A program made the translations under genes and the position numbers. 49,779 bases of DNA, taken from NCBI GenBank assembly GCA_022647575.1, contig JALCKY010000010.1, positions 1 to 49,779 of the forward strand. Reading direction: 5' to 3'. The stretch's first letter is position 1; the number at the start of each line of letters is the position of its first letter. Positions 23,539 to 32,332 of this stretch are shown one piece after another. The stretch is from Lachnospiraceae bacterium. GTDB lineage: Bacteria; Bacillota; Clostridia; Lachnospirales; Lachnospiraceae. The notes beneath the pieces are model-generated. The model did no database searches, was not told the origin of the DNA, and saw only the letters and a list, made by a program, of their open reading frames with translations.

Positions 23539-24484
23539 CTTCATTTCCTTCTTCCGCAAGTGCCTCTTCAATTTCACGCCGCGTCGGCAGCGAATCAATC
23601 GCTCCCATGTGCTGGCAGCAGATGGTCCCGGAAGCACTGCCGTAGCGCATTGCCCTGCGCACATTTTCCTCCGTCAGCTGTCCGGCGCGCTCAATTCCCT
23701 GAAGACGGAGCCCCGAAAGGAAGCCTCCCCAGAAAGCATCTCCCGCTCCCGTGGTATCAGCTGCATGCACTTTCTTTCCCTTCACCCGGATTTTCTTTCC
23801 TGCGAAATAAGCCAGCGAGCCTTCGCTTCCCAGCGTCTCGACCGTCACCGCAATCTTCTGCCGGTCCATGACCTCAGGGATCTTCTCTTCGCCGCCGAGC
23901 ATCACGGCTTCCTCTTCCGATATCTTCAGCAGATCGACAAACGGCAGGATTTCAAAAACCGCCGCGGCGCAGGCATCCCTGTCGTCGTTCCACATCAGGT
24001 TCCGGTAATTAATATCGAAACTGACCATTTTCCCGTTCCCGGCACCCAGCATGAGAGCACGCTTCGTCGCCTCCCGGGCGGGCTGTGCCGACAGGGAACA
24101 CGAGCCTGCATGGACAATGACGCTGTCCCGGATGTCTTCTTCCCTCACGAATTCCGGCTCGATGAACATGTCTGCGCCGGGCTTCCTCGCAAAAGTGAAG
24201 GAGCGGTCATTATTCTCATCCAGGCTTACGAAAGCCATCGTCGTGACGGCTTTCGTGCAGTAAGCCGGATTAAGAATCCGGATGCCATTCTCCTTCAAGG
24301 TCTTCATCAGGAAATGACCAAAGTCATCTTCTCCGACACTGCAGCACACGCCGGCTGAGAATCCGTTCCGTGACATCGCGATGGCCACATTTGCCGGAGC
24401 GCCTCCCGCATTGGCGATGTAGCTGCGCTTTTCTTGTCCGGGAATGAAGTCGATTACGACTTCGCCGATTGCATAAAGATCCAT
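23531..24484 (-). CDS. PfkB-family sugar kinase (fructokinase-like)
   Basis: A 317-aa PfkB/ribokinase-family kinase. The N-terminal substrate motif NAGGAPANVAIAMSRNG and the C-terminal anion-hole motif AADTTGAGDAFWGGFLSGL, with its catalytic aspartate, are intact. The overall pattern is that of fructokinases. It should phosphorylate fructose, allulose or a related ketose with ATP. It is the second gene of the ROK operon, 9 bp after the regulator, and overlaps the epimerase gene that would use its product. Confidence 0.88.
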   Translation of the reverse strand: MDLYAIGEVVIDFIPGQEKRSYIANAGGAPANVAIAMSRNGFSAGVCCSVGEDDFGHFLMKTLKENGIRILNPAYCTKAVTTMAFVSLDENNDRSFTFARKPGADMFIEPEFVREEDIRDSVIVHAGSCSLSAQPAREATKRALMLGAGNGKMVSFDINYRNLMWNDDRDACAAAVFEILPFVDLLKISEEEAVMLGGEEKIPEVMDRQKIAVTVETLGSEGSLAYFAGKKIRVKGKKVHAADTTGAGDAFWGGFLSGLRLQGIERAGQLTEENVRRAMRYGSASGTICCQHMGAIDSLPTRREIEEALAEEGNEDA

Positions 24485-24493
24485 GACGCCTCC

Positions 24494-25684
24494 TTACTCC
24501 GATTCAAGCGTATCAAACAGGGAATGGCCCAGAAAGATTTCATATATGCAGTTGCAGGCTGCACCGAGCACGACCTCGTCTTCCCCGAAGCAGGCTTTCT
24601 TCACCGGAACTTCATGCCTGCTGCTGACAAATTTCTTCTCATTGATTCTTTCTTCGAGAAGCTGCAGGCACCAGTCCGGCCAGTAGACGCAGTCCTGCCC
24701 GAGAACGATCAGTTCCGGATTCAGCAGGTTGACCGCGCTGACTGCCGCAATGGACAGTTTCTCCATAGCCTCTCTGAAAATGTCCCGGACGGCGGCATCC
24801 TCTTCCATTCTGCAGAAGTCCCTGTAGAAGGCATTCTTCTTTCCCGTTGCCCGCTGGAATTTCTGCAGGAGCACGGAAGAATTGACATAGAGTTCAATGC
24901 AGCCCTTCGCTCCGCACACGCAACGGAGTCCGTTTTCATCAATACTGACATGTCCGAATTCCGGCGAAAACCCGCCCGCGTTCCGGTACGGCCTGTCCTG
25001 CCCGACCATTCCGCAGCCGATGCCTTCATTGATTCCGATGAACAGGATGTCTTCGCATTCCTGCCCGTATCCGTACAGCTTTTCCGTCAGGACGGCACTC
25101 TGACTGTTGGTATCGAAACAGACCGGCAGGTGATAGCGCTCTTCGATGGCCTTCACTATGGCCACATTTTCAATTCCGTAAAAATAATACGGATGGAGAA
25201 TCGTCCCGGTATTCAGGTCGACCGGACCGATGGAGGAAAGCCCGATGGCCGGAACACGATCTTCTGTATCCAGCAGGCTGTCGATCAGGCGGAACACCAG
25301 ACGAAGCAGCCCCGCTTCGCTGTACTCCCGGAGTACGGCTTTTTTCTTTTTCAGGACATGGAGGCTCAGATCGCACAGGACTGCCTCGACACCGGAGCGC
25401 ACAATGGTCACTCCGAGAATCTTCGGCGCCTCCGGCGAAATTTCAAGCCCGATCGGTTTACGCCCGACCGGGCTTAAATGATTGGTTTTTCGTTCAGAAA
25501 TGAGTCCGGCTTCAATCAGCTCATTCACGATATTCGTGATGGTCATCTTCGTAAGCCCGGTGACGCGTGCCAGTTCGGCACGTGAAGAACAGTGCCCGGT
25601 ACTGATCATTCCAAGAACCAGTGCACGGTTGCTCCGCCTGTAATCATCGCGGTTTCTTCCCAGTCTGTTTTCTTCCCGAACCAT
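24494..25684 (-). CDS. ROK-family transcriptional repressor (NagC/XylR type)
   Basis: A 396-aa ROK regulator. The N-terminal winged helix (about 18-65; SSRAELARVTGLTKMTITNIVNELIEAGLI) is followed by a ROK sugar-binding domain. That domain has IGINEGIGCGMV, the GFSPEFGHVSIDENG motif and a zinc-binding CVCGAKGCIELY cysteine cluster. It probably binds a free sugar and releases DNA on induction. It leads the rare-sugar operon and likely represses itself: a perfect 15-bp palindrome lies just downstream of its own promoter's start point. The ribosome site GCAGGAAG adjoins the ATG. Confidence 0.9.
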   Translation of the reverse strand: MVREENRLGRNRDDYRRSNRALVLGMISTGHCSSRAELARVTGLTKMTITNIVNELIEAGLISERKTNHLSPVGRKPIGLEISPEAPKILGVTIVRSGVEAVLCDLSLHVLKKKKAVLREYSEAGLLRLVFRLIDSLLDTEDRVPAIGLSSIGPVDLNTGTILHPYYFYGIENVAIVKAIEERYHLPVCFDTNSQSAVLTEKLYGYGQECEDILFIGINEGIGCGMVGQDRPYRNAGGFSPEFGHVSIDENGLRCVCGAKGCIELYVNSSVLLQKFQRATGKKNAFYRDFCRMEEDAAVRDIFREAMEKLSIAAVSAVNLLNPELIVLGQDCVYWPDWCLQLLEERINEKKFVSSRHEVPVKKACFGEDEVVLGAACNCIYEIFLGHSLFDTLESE

Positions 25685-25703
25685 CTTCCTGCCCTCATAT
25701 TAG

Positions 25704-25756
25704 TAAATTCAATTTACCCATAGGATACTATAACATTCGGGGGACCGGGTTGTCAA
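25704..25756 (-). promoter_or_regulatory. Promoter and palindromic operator of the ROK operon
   Basis: On the minus strand TTGACA (25751-25756), 17 bases, then TATAGT (25728-25733) give a near-consensus promoter starting near 25721. GTAAATT-C-AATTTAC (25704-25718) is a perfect palindrome just downstream of the start point, the position of a classical repressor site. Confidence 0.82.
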
Positions 25757-25766
25757 CGGATGCCTT

Positions 25767-27005
25767 TTATTCAGCCTGATTTTTCTTCTTTGCGGACAGA
25801 AGATAGAGCGGAATGGCCGCCAGCTGTGCCAGAACGGAGATGCCGGTCATGGCCGGAATGCTGATGTCATAGAGAACTCCGAGGAGCCAGCTTCCGAGGA
25901 ACCAGAATACGCCGAAAGAGCATTCAAAGATTCCATAGCCCGTCGCACGGCTTGCCTTCGGCACCATGCTTGTGACGGCTGCCTTGAGGATGGACTCCTG
26001 TGCTCCCATTCCTACGCCCCACAGGGCAATTCCCAGAAGCAGCAGCGGAACGGAATGGAAGGCAAAGACAAAAATCGCAAACGGCGCCGAAATGAGGGTT
26101 GACCAGACCAGGGCTTTGACGCCCTTCTTATCATACATCAGCCCGAAGAAGAGTGCCGCCACGGCATCCACCAGCATGGCTCCCGCATAGAGCAGGGGCA
26201 GCGTGCCGCTGCTGACCAGGGACGACGTCTGCGACAGGCCCGACGCCAGACTCATATAGGTTTTCGAGACATGCATGATGACGATGGAATAATCGATGAA
26301 GCCGAAGGCAAACAGGCTGATTCCGGCAATGTAGAAAATGAACTCTTTCTTCATCTTAAACGGAATGTATTCTTTCGGCTCCGGCTCAAAGCGCTCCGGA
26401 TTCGGGAACCGGAACTTCGTAAAGAGAAGCAAAATGATGGTAACGGCTCCGGGAATCGCCAGGACCGCAAAGCAGAACGAATAGATTTCAAACGTTGTGC
26501 CTTCCGTCTTGAAAAGCATGACGAGATACAGCAGAACCGGTCCGAGAAATGCTCCGAACTGGTCCAGTACTTCCTGGATTCCAAAGCTCTTCCCGACCCC
26601 TTCCTGCGTCGCGGCAAAGGACATGATCGTATCCTTGGCCGGTTTCTTGATGGCCTTCCCCATCCTCTGGATGACCAGCAGGAAACAGGCCATGATCCAT
26701 CCGTGCTCCCCGACCAGGGCAAGAGCCGGCACTGCCAGCACGTCGAGGATATAGCCGGCTATCGTCATCGGCCAGTACATTTTCGTGCGGTCGGTGATTC
26801 TTCCGAAAACATAGCGCATCGAATAGCCGATCAGTTCTCCGAGTCCGGAAATAAACCCGATTGTGCCTGCGGAAGCTCCCAGCAGAGAAAGATAGGCGCC
26901 ACGGATGCTGGAAGCTCCTTCATGGGTCATATCGGAAAATAAACTGACGATGCCGAACAGAATGATAAAGACCATTGCCTGAGAAAGTTTTCTTTTATTC
27001 TTCAT
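25767..27005 (-). CDS. Major facilitator superfamily transporter
   Basis: A 412-aa protein with about 12 hydrophobic helices. The GYSMRYVFGRITDRTKMYW loop between helices 2 and 3 fits the MFS signature, and DRTK is the expected basic loop. The substrate cannot be told from sequence. It lies 34 bp after the GlpB-like gene on the same strand and may share its transcript. It ends just before the ROK-operon promoter, so it is not part of that operon, though it could still serve sugar or glycerol-phosphate metabolism. Confidence 0.85.
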   Translation of the reverse strand: MKNKRKLSQAMVFIILFGIVSLFSDMTHEGASSIRGAYLSLLGASAGTIGFISGLGELIGYSMRYVFGRITDRTKMYWPMTIAGYILDVLAVPALALVGEHGWIMACFLLVIQRMGKAIKKPAKDTIMSFAATQEGVGKSFGIQEVLDQFGAFLGPVLLYLVMLFKTEGTTFEIYSFCFAVLAIPGAVTIILLLFTKFRFPNPERFEPEPKEYIPFKMKKEFIFYIAGISLFAFGFIDYSIVIMHVSKTYMSLASGLSQTSSLVSSGTLPLLYAGAMLVDAVAALFFGLMYDKKGVKALVWSTLISAPFAIFVFAFHSVPLLLLGIALWGVGMGAQESILKAAVTSMVPKASRATGYGIFECSFGVFWFLGSWLLGVLYDISIPAMTGISVLAQLAAIPLYLLSAKKKNQAE

Positions 27006-27039
27006 TCCTGCTTCATGCCTTCTTTGTAATAAGATTCAG

Positions 27040-28407
27040 TCAGGATACCGTTGCACGGATCCCGGCTTCAAAGCCTTCAACGGAAAGAACTTCCCCGTCG
27101 TGAAGCTCTCCTTCCCGGACGCTGATTTTTCTGCATGCTTCCGTAAATTCCCGGAGCTTCTTCAGCTCGACCGGAACCGTCGACTTCACCGGGATCAGGT
27201 TCCCGGCGGAGTCCCTGACCGTCGTCGTGACGGTACGCATCGGACTGATCATTTCCTGCTTCGCAAATAAAATGCCTCTTCCGCATTTATTGCCCCGGAC
27301 GGTAACATTTCCCGAAGTATCCGTTTCTGCCGTCAGGCGGCAGCCGCGCGGACAGTTGATGCAGAACATTTCTTTTTCATCCGGAATTCCCTTTTCGACC
27401 GCATCATTTTTCTTTTCGTCGTACGCTTCCGGCGTTTTCCCGAGCACATAAGCCGCTGCATTCTTTCCGGCCAGAACGCCTTCGTCAGTCACATAATCGG
27501 CAAGGTCGTGTACCTTCCTCGAATTGCCGCAGGAGAAAATGCCCGGCAGGTTCGTCTGCAGAAAGGCATCCGTAATAACGTTATTGGTTCTTTCTTCCAG
27601 CGCAATGCCGGCTTCCCGGGCTACCTCATTTTCAGGTATCAGCCCGACCGACAGGATGAGCAGATCGCAGGAAATCTCATATTCAGTGCCCGGAATCGGC
27701 GTTCCCTTTTCATCGACCTTCGCCGCCACGATTGAGGAGAGCCGGTCCCGGCCCTTGATTTCAATGACTGTTTCCCGGATGCGCACGGGAATCCGGAAAT
27801 CCTGCAGGCACTGCCGGATGTTTCTGGAGAGCCCGCCTGAAAACGGATTGAGTTCCAGAACTGCCCTGACTTCGGCACCCTCCAGGGTAAGACGCCTGGC
27901 CATGATCAGGCCGATATCGCCGGAGCCCAGGATGACTGCTTTCGTTCCCGGAAGGATGTTATGGATATTAATCAGTTTCTGGACAGCCCCCGCCGTCAGA
28001 ATTCCTGCCGGTCTTTCGCCAGGAATTGCCAGGGCTCCCCTTGTCCTCTCACGGCAGCCGGTTGCCAGGACGATGCTTTTTGCCGTTACTTTTTCCAGAC
28101 CCTTCGGGGACTGGAGATGCACGGTCTTCTCACCGTTTTCAAAGGTAATGGCTGACGCGATCGTATCGGTCATGATTTCGATTTCCGGAGAGGCTGCCTC
28201 CTGAAGACTTCGTCCGGCATATTCCGGACCGGTCAGCGCATCGTGATAGCGGACCAGCCCGAACCCGTCGTGGATGCACTGGTTCAGGATTCCGCCGGCA
28301 CGGAAATCGCGCTCGACCACCAGAATGTCCTTCAGTCCGGCATCCCTTGCTCCGCAGGCCGCGCCGAGGCCCCCCGGGCCCCCTCCGATGACAATCAGAT
28401 CTCTCAT
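27040..28407 (-). CDS. FAD/NAD(P) oxidoreductase fused to DUF1667 (GlpB-like subunit)
   Basis: A 455-aa protein. Residues 1-330 form a two-dinucleotide-fold oxidoreductase: IGGGPGGLGAACGARDAG (FAD), VLATGCRERTRGALAIPGERPAG, ILGSGDIGLIMARRL (NAD(P)H) and GIFSCGNSRKVHDLADYV. The C-terminal part (about 345-455) is a DUF1667-like domain with CINCPRGCRLTAE and GNKCGRGILFAKQEMISPMRTVTTTV; its cysteines probably bind a metal. In many Firmicutes the DUF1667 protein is a separate gene next to a GlpA-like protein; here it is fused. The start overlaps the upstream GlpA-like gene by ATGA, suggesting one complex that oxidises glycerol-3-phosphate or a related substrate. Confidence 0.83.
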   Translation of the reverse strand: MRDLIVIGGGPGGLGAACGARDAGLKDILVVERDFRAGGILNQCIHDGFGLVRYHDALTGPEYAGRSLQEAASPEIEIMTDTIASAITFENGEKTVHLQSPKGLEKVTAKSIVLATGCRERTRGALAIPGERPAGILTAGAVQKLINIHNILPGTKAVILGSGDIGLIMARRLTLEGAEVRAVLELNPFSGGLSRNIRQCLQDFRIPVRIRETVIEIKGRDRLSSIVAAKVDEKGTPIPGTEYEISCDLLILSVGLIPENEVAREAGIALEERTNNVITDAFLQTNLPGIFSCGNSRKVHDLADYVTDEGVLAGKNAAAYVLGKTPEAYDEKKNDAVEKGIPDEKEMFCINCPRGCRLTAETDTSGNVTVRGNKCGRGILFAKQEMISPMRTVTTTVRDSAGNLIPVKSTVPVELKKLREFTEACRKISVREGELHDGEVLSVEGFEAGIRATVS

Positions 28408-29882
28408 TTTACATACCCCGCAAAAAGGCCGGAACCTTCCTCCCTCAGAAGAATATCCTCCGGCCTGTATCCGTATTCATGGATCAGGATCTCGGCAATG
28501 CGTGCCAGGCAGTAGCCGCCCTGGCAGCGTCCCGTCGTACAGCGGGTCCGGTTCTTGATGCCCGAAAGAGTCACCGTATGCAGCGGATTCTCAATCGCGT
28601 CCAGAACTTCCTGCCGCGTCACTTTCTCACAGCGGCAGACCACTTCGCCGTAGGCCGGATTATTCCGGATCAGCTCCTGCTGCTCTTCTTCCGAAAGTTC
28701 CCGGAACCTCACCGGTCCCTTCCTCCGGGAAATGAATCCTTCCTTCTCCTTCAGCCTCTCTTTCCCCGCAAGGATCTTCACGACTTCTTTCGCAATCGGG
28801 ACCGATGCGGTCAGACCCGGCGATTCGATGCCGATGAGGCTGATCAGATTCGGGAAGCTTTCCTCTTCCCGGATGACGAAGTCGCGGAAGCCTCCTTCTT
28901 CAGGCGGCGACTGCTTCGCCCTGAGGCCGGCGTACTGGCCGATGATGTCCGATCTCTTCAGCACCGGCAGAATCTGCCTGGCCTCCGTAAAAAGACGGTT
29001 CAGGACCTCTGCCGTCGTCCCGCAGTCATGATCGTCTATGTATTCGCTGCTCGGGCCCAGAATCAGGTTGCCGTCCGTTGTGGGAGTGATGTGGATGCCC
29101 AGGCCGCCGATGCCTTTTCTCGGCGCCGGGTAGACCGGAATAGCGCAGTATTTCATGACATTCTTATCGAGGATCAGATACTGTCCGCGGCAGGGATAGA
29201 TGCGGTATCCGCCGATGCCGAAAAGCGCTGCGACATCCGCCGATGCAAGTCCGGCGGAATTGATGACATAGCGCGTGCGGAATTCCTCTCCGTCCGCCGT
29301 CGTGAGGACAATCCTCCCGCCGGCTTTCCGGGCAGAATCTTCCCCGCTGCCCTCCCTCCGGGCCGAAACGACTTCTTTCCGGAAATAAAAGCGAACGCCG
29401 TTTGCGCAGGCATTTTCTGCCAGCGCAATCGTATAGAGAAACGGATTGGTAATCGCGGTGTTCGGAGAGACCATCGCTCCTATGCCCTGTATGCCGGGTG
29501 CCAGCTTCTGCATTTCATAAGTGCCGACAAGACGGAGGCCTTCGCACCCGTTGTCCGTCCCCTGCCGGACAAGCTGCCGCAGGGTTTCCATATCTTCTTC
29601 ATTAAAAGCAATCAGGATTTTACCGGTCTTCCGGTAAGGGACGTCCAGAAGAGTGCAGGCTTCTTCGAAATGCCGGTTTCCTTCCACGCACAAACGTGCC
29701 ATCAGACTTCCGGTCCGGTTGTTGAAGCCGGCATGGACAACCGCCGAATTCCGCCCGCTCGTTCCGCAGGCAGCATCGGAAGATTTCTCCAGCACGGCCG
29801 TCTTCAGATCATATTTGGAAAGTTCCCGGGCACATGCGCAGCCGACCGCGCCTGCTCCGATGATAACGGCGTCAAAGTCCAT
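28404..29882 (-). CDS. GlpA-like FAD dehydrogenase with BFD-type [2Fe-2S] domain
   Basis: A 492-aa flavoprotein. The N terminus has the FAD fold VIIGAGAVGCACARELSKYDLKTAVLEKSSDAACGTSGRNSAVVH, typical of the DAO/GlpA family. The core has GLASADVAALFG and PCRGQYLIL. The C-terminal domain (about 415-475) holds VVCRCEKVTRQEV and RCTTGRCQGGYC, the four cysteines of a BFD-like [2Fe-2S] site. It should be the catalytic subunit of an anaerobic-type glycerol-3-phosphate dehydrogenase or a related hydroxy-acid oxidase. GGGAGAAG precedes the ATG, and a promoter lies across the end of the Nudix gene. No glpK or glpF is in the window. Confidence 0.85.
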   Translation of the reverse strand: MDFDAVIIGAGAVGCACARELSKYDLKTAVLEKSSDAACGTSGRNSAVVHAGFNNRTGSLMARLCVEGNRHFEEACTLLDVPYRKTGKILIAFNEEDMETLRQLVRQGTDNGCEGLRLVGTYEMQKLAPGIQGIGAMVSPNTAITNPFLYTIALAENACANGVRFYFRKEVVSARREGSGEDSARKAGGRIVLTTADGEEFRTRYVINSAGLASADVAALFGIGGYRIYPCRGQYLILDKNVMKYCAIPVYPAPRKGIGGLGIHITPTTDGNLILGPSSEYIDDHDCGTTAEVLNRLFTEARQILPVLKRSDIIGQYAGLRAKQSPPEEGGFRDFVIREEESFPNLISLIGIESPGLTASVPIAKEVVKILAGKERLKEKEGFISRRKGPVRFRELSEEEQQELIRNNPAYGEVVCRCEKVTRQEVLDAIENPLHTVTLSGIKNRTRCTTGRCQGGYCLARIAEILIHEYGYRPEDILLREEGSGLFAGYVK

Positions 29883-29906
29883 ATTCTTCTCCCTTTCATG
29901 CCGTCC

Positions 29907-29935
29907 AGTATAACAGAGAGGCTATGATTTCTCAA
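29907..29935 (-). promoter_or_regulatory. Promoter for the GlpA-like operon
   Basis: On the minus strand TTGAGA (29930-29935), 17 bases, TATACT (29907-29912). It overlaps the 3' end of the Nudix gene and would start transcription near 29900, about 18 bases before the start codon. Confidence 0.7.
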
Positions 29936-30431
29936 TGCTCCTTCCGCCCGGAATGTCCGTCCCGGGAGGCAGGATTTTCCCGTCCAGCACGGCCTGTACG
30001 AGTCTGTCGCCGCAGTACTGAAGCTTCAGGGAAAAGAAAGGATGGTTCTTACGGATCAGGCGAAAGAAAACCGCGTCGCCTTCCCACATCGGAAGTCCGC
30101 CGACCTCTTCTTCCGGAATCCATTCCAGAACTCCCTCGTCGCACTGTCTCATTTCCCCGGTAAAACCGTCCGCCGTGTAGAGGAACATGTACTCCGTTTC
30201 ATAAAGATCGGAAAGGAAGGTCACGACTCCGCGCAGACGCCAGGAAGTCAGCGTCAGTCCGGTCTCTTCCTTCGCTTCGCGCAGAAGACAGTCCTCGGGG
30301 CTTTCGTTCTCCTCGAATTTTCCGCCGATGCCGACCCATTTGTCATGATTCAGGTCATTCTTTTTCTTGATGCGGTGCATCATCAGCATCCGGCCGTCTT
30401 TTTCAACGTAGCAGAGCGTCGTATTTTTCAT
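29922..30431 (-). CDS. Nudix hydrolase (MutT-like)
   Basis: A 169-aa Nudix protein. A complete Nudix box spans residues 37-59, fitting Gx5Ex7REUxEExGU with G37, E43, R51, E52, E55, E56 and G58. It hydrolyses a nucleoside diphosphate linked to another moiety; the MHRIKKKNDLNHDKW segment before the box resembles 8-oxo-dGTP diphosphatases of the MutT/MTH1 kind. The start overlaps the upstream TetR gene by ATGA, so both come from the TetR promoter. The join of a house-cleaning enzyme to a redox regulator suggests a stress role, which is an inference. Confidence 0.88.
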   Translation of the reverse strand: MKNTTLCYVEKDGRMLMMHRIKKKNDLNHDKWVGIGGKFEENESPEDCLLREAKEETGLTLTSWRLRGVVTFLSDLYETEYMFLYTADGFTGEMRQCDEGVLEWIPEEEVGGLPMWEGDAVFFRLIRKNHPFFSLKLQYCGDRLVQAVLDGKILPPGTDIPGGRSIEKS

Positions 30432-31066
30432 CGTTCATATCCTTTCAGCAGAAACAGCAGGCCTTCGCAGCACATGCTCTCAAAGGATGCCGGCTTCCGG
30501 AAACCTGCTGCCTTCATCGCTTTCTCCTGTTTCTCCGAGGCATGCGTCGTCGGATAGAGTCCGTAAACAAACGCAAACTGCATCGAATAAAACTGCTGTC
30601 TCTCTTTCTCTTTCATCGCGGGAAATAAACCGGCCATCGCCGAATCAAAATCATTTGTGATTTTCGCCATCGCCTTTTTGAAGTCAACCAGGCACTCATC
30701 ACGAGAGTTATTTTCGATGACCGCCAGATTGGAGGTAAACAGCTTCAGGACAATTTCATGTTTCCCGTATGCCTTCGTCAGAAGACGGCAGAATGCTTCC
30801 GCGTCATTCTTCTGGATTTTCCGGGTTCCTTCAAGAAAATCTCCGGACCACTCCAGATATTCCTGTTTCAGGAGGTCAAGAAGGATTTCTTCTTTGGTCT
30901 GATAATAATTGTAAATGGACGGGCGCGAAAAAGAGGTCCGCTCCGCAATGGTTTTGACCGTTACGCCGTCAAAGCCTTCCCTGCCGTACATTTCCGAACA
31001 GGCACGGAGGATTTCTTTCCTCCTGTCCATAACCTGTTCTTCTGTCCTGGCCCTTTTGAATTCCAT
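30428..31066 (-). CDS. TetR-family transcriptional regulator
   Basis: A 212-aa regulator. The N-terminal helix-turn-helix (about 15-62; GREGFDGVTVKTIAERTSFSRPSIYNYYQTKEEILLDLL) is a textbook TetR domain. The C-terminal ligand domain is not diagnostic. It is divergent from the aldo/keto reductase gene, and both promoters share a 15-bp inverted repeat at their back-to-back -35 boxes. It therefore probably represses itself, the Nudix gene and the reductase-flavodoxin pair. Confidence 0.88.
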   Translation of the reverse strand: MEFKRARTEEQVMDRRKEILRACSEMYGREGFDGVTVKTIAERTSFSRPSIYNYYQTKEEILLDLLKQEYLEWSGDFLEGTRKIQKNDAEAFCRLLTKAYGKHEIVLKLFTSNLAVIENNSRDECLVDFKKAMAKITNDFDSAMAGLFPAMKEKERQQFYSMQFAFVYGLYPTTHASEKQEKAMKAAGFRKPASFESMCCEGLLFLLKGYER

Positions 31067-31092
31067 GGAGACCTCCCTTACATTTCACGAAA

Positions 31093-31135
31093 AGTATAAT
31101 CTATACTTGACACAATGTCAACTAATAGCTATACT
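31093..31135. promoter_or_regulatory. Symmetric divergent promoters with TetR-type operator
   Basis: Rightward: TTGACA (31107-31112), 17 bases, TATACT (31130-31135). Leftward: TTGACA (complement of 31116-31121), 17 bases, TATACT (complement of 31093-31098). The two -35 boxes form the perfect inverted repeat TTGACACAATGTCAA, and the -10 boxes are also mirror images. One dimer pair bound here would close both promoters. Confidence 0.9.
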
Positions 31136-31189
31136 GATTTTGCTGACATCCAGTCAGCTTTAAATACTTTCATCAGAGGAGGAATTCAA

Positions 31190-32320
31190 ATGGCAGAACT
31201 GGGAGAAAATACGCCGAAGCTCGGCTTCGGCCTGATGCGCCTTCCGAAGACAGACGGCGTCATTGATCTGGAACAGGTAAAAGTCATGGTCGACCGCTTC
31301 CTGGCCGCCGGCTTTACATATTTTGATACGGCATGGGCATATGAAGGGAGCGAAGAAGCGATCCGGGAAGCCCTCGTCAAAAGGCATCCTCGCAACAGCT
31401 TCACCCTTGCCTCCAAGCTCGCTGCCTGGATCGGATGCCGCACGAAGGAAGATGCCGCCGCACAGTTCCGGACATCCCTGGAACGTACCGGAGCCGGCTA
31501 CTTCGATTATTATCTTCTTCACAATCTCGGGGAAGGCCGCACGAAATTTTTCGACGAATTCGACATGTGGAGCTTTGCGCAGGAAATGAAGAAAGAAGGA
31601 CTTATCCGCCATGTCGGCTTCTCCTTCCATTCCACGGCAGATGAACTTGAGGAAATCCTGAACCGCCACCCGGAGATGGAATTCGTCCAGCTTCAGATCA
31701 ACTGGGCTGACTGGGAAGATTCCGCCATCCAGTCCCGTGCCTGCTATGAAACCGCAAGAAGACACGGCAAGCCGGTCGTCGTCATGGAACCGGTCAAGGG
31801 CGGCCTGCTGGCCAATCCTCCTGCCCCTGTTGCGGAGCTGCTGAGGAAGGCCGATCCGGAAGCACCTTTTGCTTCCTGGGCCATCCGCTTTTCGGCAAGC
31901 CTCGACGGCGTCATTACGGTTCTGTCCGGCATGAGCAATACGGAACAGATGGACAGCAACCTTTCCTACATGAAGGACTTTCAGCCGCTGACGGAAGCCG
32001 AACAGAAAACCGTCTCGGAAGCCCGCGCCCTGCTGCATTCGATTCCGGTCATCCCCTGCACTTCCTGTGACTACTGCGCAAAGGTCTGCCCGATGGGTAT
32101 CGGGATTTCCGGCTCCTTCGCTTCCATGAACATCCTGACTCTCTACGGGGATCCGAAAGCAGCCGCCTCCCGGGAAAACTGGCTGGTCGGCGGCCATCAG
32201 AGGAAGCACGCCGTCGAATGCATTAAGTGCGGGAAATGCGAGCAGGTATGTCCGCAGCACATCCATATCCGTGACGAGCTGAGCCGGTGTGCAGAGGCTC
32301 TCGGTCAGAAAAAAAAATAA
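31190..32320 (+). CDS. Aldo/keto reductase with C-terminal two-[4Fe-4S] ferredoxin domain
   Basis: A 376-aa protein. The AKR barrel starts LGFGLMRLP and keeps the catalytic tetrad D46, Y51, K76 and H111 (FDTAWAY, LASK, YLLHN). The C-terminal domain (about 285-375) carries CTSCDYCAKVCP and CIKCGKCEQVCP, each a CxxCxxCxxxCP ferredoxin motif. Such fusions are common in anaerobes and pass electrons between an NAD(P)H-type site and iron-sulfur carriers. The start follows AGAGGAGG; an upstream ATG at 31115 lies inside the promoter. It shares an operon with the flavodoxin gene 12 bp downstream. Confidence 0.9.
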   Translation: MAELGENTPKLGFGLMRLPKTDGVIDLEQVKVMVDRFLAAGFTYFDTAWAYEGSEEAIREALVKRHPRNSFTLASKLAAWIGCRTKEDAAAQFRTSLERTGAGYFDYYLLHNLGEGRTKFFDEFDMWSFAQEMKKEGLIRHVGFSFHSTADELEEILNRHPEMEFVQLQINWADWEDSAIQSRACYETARRHGKPVVVMEPVKGGLLANPPAPVAELLRKADPEAPFASWAIRFSASLDGVITVLSGMSNTEQMDSNLSYMKDFQPLTEAEQKTVSEARALLHSIPVIPCTSCDYCAKVCPMGIGISGSFASMNILTLYGDPKAAASRENWLVGGHQRKHAVECIKCGKCEQVCPQHIHIRDELSRCAEALGQKKK

Positions 32321-32332
32321 AGGAGAAGAACC

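Noticed and set aside
28479-29927. 482-codon open frame opposite the GlpA-like gene
   Set aside because: The composition is that of a mirror frame, and the opposite strand encodes an intact flavoprotein with all motifs.
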